Shown here: positions 35,135-46,800 of the stretch, piece by piece
Layout of the letters: the number at the start of each line of letters is the position of its first letter
How positions within the stretch are numbered: the stretch's first letter is position 1
Assembly (NCBI RefSeq): GCF_007655135.1
Contig: NC_045129.1
Location: forward strand, 16,962,274 to 17,026,273
Source of the DNA: Punica granatum
Lineage: Eukaryota > Streptophyta > Magnoliopsida > Myrtales > Lythraceae
Reading direction: 5' to 3'
Length of the DNA: 64,000 nucleotides
Notes under the pieces: generated by a model
What the model was told of the DNA's origin: nothing
Seen by the model: the letters and a program-made list of their open reading frames with translations, nothing else
Databases searched by the model: none
Position numbers and translations under genes: made by a program

Positions 35135-36286
35135 CAAAAAAAACCTCTAGTGGCAGCAAGTAGGGTCACCAGAAGTATGTACTAGAGGAAAGTTTCTTCA
35201 AGTTAGGAGTCTTCATCCAACTCCAACAAGCAAATGCCCAGTCAAAAATCAACCAATGCAAACCCACGTCGCAAGAGTCAGAAATAGTGTGAACCAAGTA
35301 CATTTGTGCTTTTTTTTTGTGAACATATGATATCTTGTCTTTGAATGTCATAATGGTTAGAATTATGGTCTTGTTAGTGTGAATCAAGTACATTTGTCAC
35401 TTTGTATTATGCTTTTCTATATGCTTGACCATGAAACTCATTAGATCTTTGAAAGATAAGTATGACAAGCTTTTGGTATGTGGTATTCTTGTCAAAGGTT
35501 TATCATATAGAACAACACAATTTTCATTACTTTGATGCAACACATATCATCATAGGAGTTGCTTCAAACAATATTACCAAAACGCAAAGCAACTCCAATC
35601 CGAAGCCAAATCCTCAGCCAGTCACAAATTTCTAAGCTAAAAAAGTATTATAAATCCTAATACCACAATTGACTCAAATCAACAAAGCCATCAACAAAAC
35701 CAACACAACCAAACAAAAAAAAACCAAAATTCCCAAAATACAATAAACAATTCTATGTCCATTCAGTCTTTTTTCATATTAGAGAATCCTCATCCTCAAT
35801 TGATTGATCACCCTCTGCTCCTAATAAAAAATTTGTGAGCTTTCTACTTGATCTACCCATTCAAATTACCCACAACTCCTTCCATCGTTCTTCCAAAATG
35901 GACATCTAAAGAATGCTCTTTCAGGGTTTGTTGTAGTGTTGGAGATCATATTCAAAGCTCTTTCCTAACAATTGCAATAGATTGATGGAGCTCCTGTGTT
36001 GCTTGAACTGTTGTAACTCGTGCTCCTTCGATAATGGTTCTCGTTCCAGTTGAGAGGATCATACGCACCTCCTTCATTACGACAGTTACATAATGAACTC
36101 ATTGATCGAAGCAAAGTTCTCACTTTTTGCTCGGAACACTGTGAAATTGCGAATTTTCGGGGTTAGGGTTTGCAATTGGATTTGGATTTCTCATTTAAGA
36201 TGGAGGTAAGGGGCGAATAGGTGACGACGTCGTATGATTGTTTCAGGGGGGAGACAAATGGCGGCATTTGAGGATGTCGTGTGCTT

Positions 36287-36482
36287 GCCTTTAAAAAACT
36301 AATTATGTTGACGTCATTTGTTCCATGTCGAATGCCATGTCAAATTCCCATCCAACCAGTTAACGATTGGACATATTTGACAGACGAAAGGCCAATGTTT
36401 GGGCATTTTTGTTGGCAAAAATAATTCAGGGACACATCTAACAGCAAATTAAAAATTCGAGGATGACAGTGACAGTAAGCTC
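36287..36482. repeat. Right terminal inverted repeat of the MULE
   Basis: 196 bp, the inverted partner of 31082-31277. It ends GATGACAGTGACAGTAAGCTC and is followed directly by the TAAAAAAT target duplication. Confidence 0.92.
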
Positions 36483-36497
36483 TAAAAAATCCATTTT

Positions 36498-37130
36498 AAA
36501 ATAAAATAAAATAAAAACAAAGGATTTGGTACCCTTTGTGCATCCATCCCTTGTCCCTGGTTGCTCTTTACCCACACGAGATTGCAAGCGATCAAACCAG
36601 TCACCTCCAATCTTCTGACAGAGATTGGTGGCCGAAGGCTTATGTGATGAAAAGAAGAAAGAGAAAGAGACAAAATTGGGAGAAGGGGAGTAAGAGAAGG
36701 AGAAGGAGAGAGACATAGAAGGAGAGAGAAATTGAGGGTTTTAATATAGGGGATTTCTAATTGCCGTCACCCATCGCTCGAGGTCACGACGACCTCAGCA
36801 ATCATTGGCAACCTTGTGACAGGGTGGATGGTCGGAGGCTTTATTGGGGATGGCAATCGCAAGATGAGGAGATAGAGAAACGAGAGTGGGTATTGGCCAA
36901 TGACAATCCCGATTATCAAAACAACTTCTAGTTTCTCTCTATCTCCTTCTCGTGATCTTCTCTTTCATTGCTTTCTCTCTTCCCCCACAAACGCCTCCGG
37001 CCATTACCCTCTGTCACGAGGTTGTCAGCGATCGTCATGGCTGTCGGCAATCTCATGGGAGTATATGACAGTTGGTGGAAAGAGTGAGGTGCCTAACCCT
37101 CTATGTTTTTTTATCCTGTTAATTTGTTAA
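36498..37130. mobile_element. GA-rich foldback element
   Basis: The sequence around 36770-36890 and the reverse complement of 36930-37060 are similar (CAACCT-GTGACAG, GG-CGGAGGC, GGAGATAGAGA). A third related block lies at 36590-36720. The outer ends AAACAAAGGATTTGGTACCC and, reversed, AAACATAGAGGGTTAGGCACC also resemble each other. It therefore looks like a composite foldback element adjacent to the MULE. No target duplication was found and it does not code for protein. Confidence 0.5.
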
Positions 37131-37375
37131 TTTTTATTTTTAAATGAAATATTCATATTTTTGCATTTCATATATTTATCTAAGTTCACACGTCGAGCAC
37201 ATGACTACAGGGGTAGATTTTCCCCTCACCATAGCTTAGGGAGTAAATGTGTCAGAAAAATTGTTCATTGGCCAAAAGTGCTGCGTGTCCATAGTTTAGG
37301 GGTTGATTATGAATTTTTCCTATTATAATAGTAATTAATCAGGATGGTACGTTGCACAGAATGGATTGTATATAG

Positions 37376-38363
37376 AGTAAAATATATTTTGTACCTTGAC
37401 CTTTTTGTTTTAGTGGCAAAGTGCCCCTTGACTTTTCAAATTTTACACTATGCCATCCAAGCTATATAGAAAGAAGAAAGGTGCATCCCCGATCACTTTT
37501 GTCAGCAAAGATCTAATTTGTTATTGTTTTAATAATTTCAGATTTAAAAAATAATTTTAATTAATAGAAATTCGGAAATCAAAAAAGGGAACACCAAAGA
37601 ATGTAAAGACACCACCGCAATCTCCTCAAAATTCACTGGTGACTAGCAGTGGATCAAGTCGCAATCCTATCGCTAGATTCTCTACCGAGTTTGTTAGTAT
37701 CCATCGAGGAATCCGTACGTGAAGGAAGCTGTGATATAGGAGATTGAGAGATCGACCTTGGTCAAATTTCTATGGAAGGATTCAAATGGAATTAATCTCT
37801 GCTGATTTGAGAAGGCAGAGATCATCAATACTCCACGAAGAAATTTTGATGGGATTATTCATCTAGCCACAAGGAGCAATTCATCATATTCTCCATTGAT
37901 ATGTTATTCCTTGAGCTCCATGAGAATCACCACGGAGCAATTCATCAGAATCTCGACGAAGCAATTCATCAAAAGCTCGGGATTATTCATCGTGACTCTC
38001 AGAGAAATCCGAATAATGAGAAATTCCAATGGGATTAATCTCCATTGAGCTCCGTGGAGCAATTCATCAAAATCTCATTGATCAAAATGATTCTGCCCCC
38101 CTTCTCTCCCTCCCGTCTCTCTTTCGACGATCTTTTGGGCTCTTTTCTTTTCGACTTTCAAATTTTTTAATAATTGAAAAATCATTTTTTAAATCAGAAA
38201 TTAATAAAAGAATATTGAATTAAATCTTGGTCAGAAAAGTGATCGGGAGTGCACCTTACTTCTTTCTAAATAGTTCGGGTAGTGTAGTGCAAAATTTAAA
38301 AGGAAAGGGAGCATTTCTCCACTAGACCTAAAGGTCGGGGACCGGTGCAAAGTATATTTTACT
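37376..38363. mobile_element. Non-autonomous element with ~125-bp inverted repeats
   Basis: The left end AGTAAAATATATTTTGTACC and the reversed right end AGTAAAATATACTTTGCACC begin inverted repeats. These continue through AAGTGCCCCTTGAC.../AAATGCTCCCTTTCC... to TGATCACTTTT/AAAAGTGATC. The interior has a degenerate motif GAGCAATTCATCA repeated at about 37874, 37938, 37965 and 38057. A related end is found at 39779-39905. No target duplication is evident. It is probably MULE-type. Confidence 0.65.
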
Positions 38364-40828
38364 CCTACTGTATAATTTAGTGTTTTTTTAATGGTCGATA
38401 ATTGTAATCTATAATGATATTAAGTATATGACTAACCGTAATTTAGTTTGACGAATAAAGTAAGAACTATATTTTTTTGGTGGAGGTAAGAACAATTATA
38501 TTGAAGATACAAATCAATATATATATATATATATACACACACACTTAAAAATTGAAAGTCAAAAGCATATTGACGATGGGATGAATAAAAATTTAAAAAA
38601 GAAAATTCTAAATACGACAAGATGAAACTGTTTAGTCATGCTGGTAACATACTCATGCGGTGTTAGATTGGACATTCTGTTAAATGAAAACGTGGCAACA
38701 TTTATTTTGAATTTTAACGTGATACGTAATAAAATTAGTGAACCTAAAAATACCAAATTACTTGTACACATTAAATTGTTTTCTTGAAAAATGAAAAAAA
38801 TTATTTATCGAAAATTCAAAAAGACAACTCGAGATATAAAATGTTTTTCGTACACTTAATTTGTATTCTCCCCTCTCCTTAATTGATTAAATAAATTCGA
38901 TCATATTTTTTCAATTGGACTAAATTCAACCAAATCTCCATTGAGTAAAATGAGTAATTTTTTTTCCAGAATATATCATTTAAATACAAAATTCAAATAT
39001 ATATTAGTTCAAAAATCAATCAAAATATTATGAAAGACAATTATAAAGTATATTAGTTCAATAAATAAATGATATATACATGAGTAAAATATCCATAAAA
39101 ACTTTTATACAGCTCAAAGAGTCAAGAAAATTCCATTTGGTAATCCAGATATTCTTAAGTCATATGACGATGCCGTCACAACTCTGGTTTACTATATATA
39201 TATATATAGATGTAGATAGATTGATATAGCTATATAGTAGATATATATATTTATTTACTAATAATGAATAAGCATCGATTTGAAGGCCAAACATTTATTT
39301 TGTACTAGATAGGAACATTACGTTTCCAAAAATTATTTAAGATTTTTACATTTTATTTTATATTTACTTCATATTTTTATAATAAAAACCATTTAAAAAA
39401 TTAGAAATTTTTAAGGCGTTGTTTTGTGGGATTGTGGCTGGAAATATCAATTTGGTAGAAAAATAGGAGTAAAATCATCATTTTCATGTAACATAATCTC
39501 CCGAAAAGAGGATCTAAATTGATGAGGCATGTAGATCACAAACAGAGAGGAGCAGTAACATGTTTAAAGTGACAATTTTAGGTTTCATCCTCACCAGAAT
39601 CGCTCATGGACGATAGAGGGAGAGACTTGGGAAGCCATAGCATGTTCGGCCTCAGCATGTGAGAGGATTCATGAGACACACACAGAAATTTGAGGAGAAA
39701 AGAGGCCGTGGTCGCCAAATAAAATTATTTTACAAATTATGAAATTAATAAGTTAATAGTAAATTAAATATTGGCTGAAAAAAGTGACCGGAATGGTAAA
39801 CGTGATGTACTTTGCTTCCTTTTAAGTAGGTCGAGAGTATGGTGCAAAAAATTTAAAGGTTAAGAGACACTTTGCGTGAGCTTGGGAGATAAATTGCATT
39901 TTACTTGAAAAATGTAGCTCAATAACTCAATTTGGGCTTTCTCGAGCTCCAAAATTTCCCCTCACTTTCCTCCTAGATAAAGTCTATCCATCGGGAAACT
40001 TTCCCTCCAATAATAATATTGATTCTTTTTTTAAAATTTGACCTTCTTACCGAGAAAGAAGGCCAAGCTCTTTGCTCTTTTAAATTTTCTATTTACATTT
40101 TTTATTATTTAAAAGTAAAATTCATTAATTAATTCTCTATAAATATTCATAATTTATTATAAATTAAAACAATAAAGTGAATCTTTATCATTATTTATAA
40201 ATATAATTTTATGGATTTATTATTACTTATTATTTATAAGTACTTATTAAATAAATAAGTATATTTACACATATTAAAATTGATATTTTGAAAAAATGAA
40301 TTTTACTGTCATTTTTAAAATTTTAATCTTAACTATTTTATTCATCTAAAAACATAATAGAATAAGGGTATGATCATAAAATGGCATATTTTTCCATTAA
40401 GCCATTTTTCGTATCAATTACCAAAATATGACATTAGCATATACTTTTCCAGCAATACAATGTACTTATACATGATATTAAGACGTGTGCTGCTATAATA
40501 ATCAAGCATATTCTCGTATATATCATTAAACAAAGAAGAGTACAATCTGAATTCATTCTTTGAAAGATACCTTTTTCTACTAATTTTGGAAAGTAACTCA
40601 TGTCAAAGACAGTACAACGCACAAGTGAAACACTAGTATACATGATACGATGAATGGTTTTCACTATTGTCATCAGATGAACATCTTTTGAATTGTGAAA
40701 ATTCTTTAATCTTATTGCAAGTACTTTTTGAGCTTTATCTCTTTGCTCCTTCAAAATTTCCTTCCACGAGAGATGTAATGATCAACTTGACATGCCTTAG
40801 CAGCATTTGATACCGTAATCTTACCCTG
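38364..40828. other. AT-rich intergenic region
   Basis: No gene found. It holds AT microsatellites (38517-38535, 39195-39210, 39240-39252) and a relic end of the preceding element family at 39779-39905. The rest is unassigned AT-rich DNA. Confidence 0.5.

Positions 40829-40876
<48 letters not shown>
40829..40876. repeat. (CTAT)n tetranucleotide microsatellite
   Basis: About twelve uninterrupted CTAT units. It abuts the Helitron-like start TCTATACATATTATATAAAG, so the repeat may have grown from that terminus. Confidence 0.9.
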
Positions 40877-43019
40877 ACATATTATATAAAGTTGAATATA
40901 ATGTAATAAATAATGGCATAATAGTAAATATAAATACATCTAGATTTTTTTTGCCCATGCGTTGCACGTGATTTTTACGTCAAATATATATGTACTTACA
41001 TAATTCAAACTTAATTTTTAAATTTAAAGAATTTCATGGAAAAACATATATTTTTTCTATATTATATAATATCTAAAAATTATATCCAAATATCTTTAAA
41101 AATTATGGGTAATTCATATGTTACTACTATATTAGAGAAGTAGAAGGAAAGTAGTACTGTAACATTTTCAAATCATCATTTATCTATTTCAACGAAAAAT
41201 TAGTAATTATAGGTTTTGAGGATAGTCTTGTAATTATCGCATTTATGCATAAGTTTTGAAGATATGTTCAAATTAAATTATTTCATATCTAAATATATTT
41301 ATATATAATTATCATATTTATGCATAAATTTTGAGGATGCATTAAAATTTTAATATCTCATGTAAAATATTTATACATATATATCCAACTTATTAACATT
41401 TATATATATATATAAATTCTTAAATTATATGCAATTATTAATTTAGTAATAATATATAGTGATCATATTTATGCATAATTTCGAGGATATATTATTATTC
41501 ATAGAGTACAAGTTAAAATAAATTTATACATATATTAAAATTATTGAGCATTTTTATTTACAATTAATTCTTAATTTAATTATCTGCATTTACTAATTTG
41601 GTCTCCTTTTATCCTAAATGCATAATATTTATAATTATGTTATTATTTATTCCACTATATATATTATTTATATATTTACTGTTTTAACCATATAGTATTT
41701 AGACATTTACTGTTTTAACCCGATTTTGACATTTACCTTTCTAACCTATTTTATTGATAAATTAATAGTGCATATACATTTACTAATTTAATCCCATTAT
41801 TTATATATCCTAATTTTATAAAATTTACGATTATGTCATTATTTATGTGTTTATTGTTTAAACCCTATTGTATTTTGCCATTTACCTTTCTAGCCCTTAG
41901 TCTTCTTTCACCTATGCGTTGCACATGTAATTTTTCTACAAATATTTTTAATTTTTTTTCTTAATATGTTATTGTAATTATTTTATTCCAGTGGAGAATT
42001 TTAATGCTTTTCAAATTTAATTATAGCTTCATTTTGAACAAAGTAGTTTTCATAAACTATGCAGGATCTAAAGTACATATAATTATATCATAGTTTTGTG
42101 CTTATCAAATAATCAATTTTTTATATGTATTATAAATTTCATTTGCTATAATAAATTTTCTAGCATAAATTTCAAATGATAGGAGATTCGTATTGTAATA
42201 TTCTGATAAAAATATGAGTTGAACTTTGCACTTAGAAATTTTAGTTCATTTATAAATTGTATAATTAACTTATCAACTGAAAATTAATTTTTTTAACAAA
42301 TAACATTTTGCAAAATGAGGGCGGAAATGCCTATATAAATTAATTCAAGTAATATTTTTTTTCTAATTTTGTTCTTTTAAAATTAAATTTAATCTAAATT
42401 AGATAACAAAGTAAAAACTATTTAGATGTTTACATTACCCTATTTCAACAAACATTTACTTTTTAACCCTATTTATTGCATGAATAATGACTTTTTAACC
42501 GTATATCAATATATTTTTATCTCTTCAATCTTATTTATTACATGAGATAAAACTTTATATATATCTATATATAGATTATGATTAAATGGAATAAAATAAA
42601 TAAATGCATATAAATTAAGAACTTATAATTAATAAAATTAACAATTACTTTAGTATATAAGTAAAAATATATTTGGACGTGAAATATTTTAATTTTAATA
42701 TATATATATATTCTCAAAACTTATTATAATTACAAAATTATCTTCAAACCTTTTAGCATAGTAATTTTTTACCGAATTGAAGAAATGTTAATTATAAAAA
42801 AGTCACATTGCTGCTCCTTTTTCAATGTAATTGTAATATATGAATTAATCCTCATTTCCTAATATATTTGGATACGATTATTAGAGATATACTATTTAAA
42901 AAAAGAAAATATTTTTATAAAATTTTGAAATTTAACTAAAAAAATTAAAGTTTAAATTGCGTAAATATAATTATATTTGTACCTAAATTTCCATGGAATG
43001 CATGGGTTAAGATAACTAG
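40872..43019 (+). mobile_element. Helitron-like non-autonomous element
   Basis: The segment starts TCTATACATATTATATAAAG after an A. It ends with ATGCATGGGTTAAGATAACTAG followed by T, matching the Helitron pattern A|TC...CTAG|T. CCCATGCGTTGCACG near the left end (40957-40972) is close to the inverse of the right-terminal sequence CATGGAATGCATGGG. A third similar motif lies near 41912. The interior is very AT-rich, with internal direct repeats such as TTTACTGTTTTAACC and CATATTTATGCATAA. It has no RepHel ORF. Several nested ends are possible. Confidence 0.45.
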
Positions 43020-43882
43020 TATAGGCATATGCCTTGCCTCAAGTCTGTCAGTCAAAGAAATACTGCTCACATTGTTTATTTAGAGATTAGACGAGATGTA
43101 TCAGATGCTGTTTGGAGAGATTTAAAAATGTAAAGCGCAAATCAAAAACAAATATGAGGTCTCGTTGTAATACTATCCAAAAATAGATATCCTACACAGA
43201 ATTTTTGTTTAATTAAATTTTTACCAAGTTGCCCCACAGACAGCAAGCTCTATTTGTGTAGGAATATCTGAATCCCCAACCTTGTGGATTAACAATGAAA
43301 TGTGTGCACATTCGATCTACTTTTGTGATCCAACGTATGAATATTTCATCGATATGCAATGTAATGAGATTTGAATTACAAAAGAGACCAATGGATCAAG
43401 TTCAATATAAGTAAACGAGAAATAAAGGGAGGATAAGTTCCACTCCCGAACGTCATACTTAAATCTCTTGGCTCCATGCGAGGGTAATTGCGTGCCGCTG
43501 CACTAAATTTTGCTCTTACGATATTTAAAGAAGACTATTCGGTGTAACTCTGCAAAATATGAGTCCTTTCCTTTAGCCTCATAAGTCATAGTCACAATTT
43601 ACATCATAGGGAGAGAGAATTTCCCACGCAACTAAAAGGGTATAAAAAAAAACACTCAAAAAAATTTACCTATAATTGGAAAATAACACCAACTATTACA
43701 ATAATATGGACGATGACAATTAAATCGACAAAATAAAATTCAAATGACCCCTCTATCATAATTATCACAGTATAGCTACGATGAACATAGTGAAAAAGGC
43801 AGGTTTCCGAGTGAAGTACGAGGAGTAACGTATATGTTCCTGACGTGAAACAAAGTTGAGGCCACCATCATACACATAGCCT
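43020..43882. other. Intergenic and LYK3 3' flank
   Basis: No coding signal is seen. The LYK3 3'UTR should lie directly left of 43883. The rest is unassigned AT-rich sequence. Confidence 0.4.
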
Positions 43883-46800
43883 TCATCGTCCTTGAACGAG
43901 GCCACTGAAAACCTGGCTGTTCCCAGCAAGAGTGGCTTCCCACTCGACCGATGATAGGAGAATTTGAGATAGCGTTATCACCACCTGCTTCATATCCGGT
44001 CTTAACACTGGATCCTCATCCACGCACTGCTTCCCTAGCATTGCCATCTTAATGAAAGAAAGAGAAAAAAAGCCAAATAAGTAAAGATATGACATCCCTA
44101 GTTCACAAGTTTCACTGATAAAGTTCAATCAGACTTTTTCATGCTCAGACTTCTTTGACATTGAACTTTGATTGAGCAGCATTTTGGGATCAAAATGTAA
44201 TTTTACAAGAATTTACCTTGAAGAAACAATCGTGAGGATATAATTCCATCAGATTAGGATCAATGTAATCTTGGATGCTTGACATGCTTAGAGAGTCAGG
44301 TACGTTTCTAAGAGCTGCCAACATCTGCAGATACAAAAAAGAAAACTCTAAAAACTACCATGCAAGATTAGCTTTTATTAGAGGGATTATATGCAACAAA
44401 TATCATTCCTTCTCAAAGCTAAATCTTGAAAATCAAACATCTGTTAAACTTCCTTACAATGGATGCCAATGAGCGCCTTTCGGCACTTTTCATCGCTGTG
44501 GCTTCACTGCGTATCACAGCTTCCCGACCCGATATAATCTCGAAAAGAACAACACCGAATGCGTACACATCACTTTTCGTCGTAGCTAGGCCATTGCTCA
44601 AGTATCTACCATGAAGCAAACACCAAACGGGAAAACAACAAAGGAACAATTCAAACTCAGTAAATGAAATGAGTTATTGGCATGCAAAAATATTGGTGAT
44701 AGACCACTAATGCAGATTGGGGAAAGCAGTACGAAACCGTTTCTTTACTTTTAGGTTAGGATCTATAGCTGATGCACTAATCTTTAGGACCAATCTATCC
44801 CTCAACTTCTGGGGTTGTTTAGTCCATCTACTGCCTCCATTTTTTCTTTTCTTGGCCAAGTAAAACGGATAATACATATACTCCTGCCAGGTTAGGCATC
44901 GATTTTTCTGGAATTGATTTTATAGCCAATGTGGCGCTGCAAACTAATTTCAGAAATAGGATCGGTACAATAAATCAAGACCCGAACCGAAATCAGTAGC
45001 TCCTTATCCAATTAAAAGAATAGGTCCTTAGATGGAAAAAAAATGTTAAAGAAAATGAATACACACAGACACCCAAACACAATCATTGAGGTGCTTTGCT
45101 GTCATGTTGGCTTAAAAATTAAATTTCATCCAAATTTGCAGCTTTGGCAGGGCAGAGATCAAAACACATCTTAATACTAAAGTAGAGATGGCTGAAAAAT
45201 AGAGCAGGGGCTAAAATAAAGCAGAATCTAGAAGTACAGGGACCAGGTAGGTGCTCTTTTACTTTAGATCACTTACTCGGGCGCCAGATAGCCATATGTT
45301 CCCACAACTTTTGTCACCGTTGCTTCCTCCTCACCTGACTTCCCCACAAGTTTTGCTAAACCGAAATCTGAAATCTATAAGAAGGCAAGGTATCGCTATC
45401 AGCGAAGCGAATAGCTGAGATTTAAATGAAAATTGACAGTGAAAGAAGTTGCTCGAACCTTCGCTCTAAAGGCACCATCGAGCAAGATGTTGCTCGTTTT
45501 GATGTCTCGATGAACATAGTGATTCTTAGTGTGCTCATGAATGTACTCGAGACCTCTAGCAGCATCAAGTGCAATCTGGACCCTCGTAATCCACGAAAGA
45601 GATGGATTGCCTGCAAGCAGCCAGTTGAGAAATGTACATAGTGAAGTTAATGTATTGTGGCCTATAAAAATTGTCATATAGTGCAAGGACTATTCTTGAA
45701 ACTTCACCAATAAGATATGAACGACAATAGAAGATGTCAATGCTAAAAGATAACATACCTTTGCTTTGTGGATCATGCAAATGAGACCTTAGTGAACCCT
45801 TCTGGGCATACTCATAGATAATTAACAGCTCATCATTCATAGCAGCATAGCCAAGCAATTCCACCTAAATACAAATCGAACCCAAACTTTGAGGTCAACT
45901 CATAAATTAAGAAAGCAAAGAGCTTCGAACAGTAAAAGGTTAGTATAAACTTTTCTTTTACGAAAAAGAAATGAAAAGGTTAGTGGAATTTTTTTTGGAA
46001 GAGAGAATTACCAGATTCGCATGATGTACTTTGCACAAGACCTTCATCTCCACCAGAAATTCTTTCGTTTTTGTTGCAGTCATTCTCTTAATTGCAACTT
46101 CCTTAAAGTCAACCGGAGGTTTCAATAAGCAACAACAAAACAAAAAGATTTACTTTACAATTGCAACATAAAGCTGGATAAAAACCTGGTCATGGAGGAC
46201 TCCATAGTACACGGAACCATATGTACCATGGCCAAGAAGACTTGAATCAGAGAACCCGTCAGTTGAGAAAAGAATATCCTCATATGAGAATACTACAGGC
46301 TTCTCTACATCAAACACGTCGGCTCCTAGAGCTGCATAATATGAATATCACCATTACACAGTATATACATAAATATCATCAGTTGACTGCGCTTGAAAGC
46401 TCTGAACAGTTTATCAAGCATTCTTTAGATAGCTCGATAATACTCAAGAATAACACAAATTCCCTTAAGAGAAAGAAAGGACCAATACGAGTTGCCAAGA
46501 CTGAAAAATGTTATTTGTATGCTGTGATGTAATGTCCAATGCCCAAATCATAAGCTAAAGATTGCATAGACCCAATAGCAACACATACAAAGGCATGGTT
46601 AAATATTTCCCCAGTTGCAAGAAGCCAGAAACTGACGAAGTCAATCATTATGTACCTGTTGGAACATTTATCTGGTTGTTGCTTGATTCTCCATTTGTTT
46701 GCTTCCAGTTGCCCTGCTTGCAGCAGATGTAGCGGCCCGAACCACAGAGAAAACTCGGGTTCCGAAGAATGTGAAACTTATGGGAAATCTTTCCATCACC

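Larger units (their letters stand above)
31082..36482 (+). mobile_element. Full-length Mutator-like element (MULE), 5401 bp
   Basis: Terminal inverted repeats of 196 bp (31082-31277 and 36287-36482) align almost end to end. Both contain CACTGTCATCCTCGAA, TATGTCCAATCGTTAACTGG and ATAATTAGTTTTTTAAAGGC. TAAAAAAT flanks both ends directly (31074-31081 and 36483-36490), an 8-bp target duplication. The interior carries a degenerate MuDR-type transposase on the plus strand. Sequence between the transposase and the right TIR (35135-36286) holds no recognised ORF. The element is now non-autonomous. Confidence 0.92.
30774..37320. mobile_element. Candidate older foldback element enclosing the MULE
   Basis: Left sequence 30774-30900 (GAGAAAATATGTTATAGCC...CCTAAACTAT...CACATTTACC) and the reverse complement of 37190-37320 (GGAAAAATTCATAATC...CCCTAAACTAT...ACACATTTACT) form a diverged inverted repeat. 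The right end is followed by TATTATAAT (37321-37329). The same 9-mer directly precedes this left terminus in repeat copy 1 (29783-29791), as expected for a 9-bp target duplication. Divergence is high, so two unrelated family members cannot be excluded. Confidence 0.4.
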
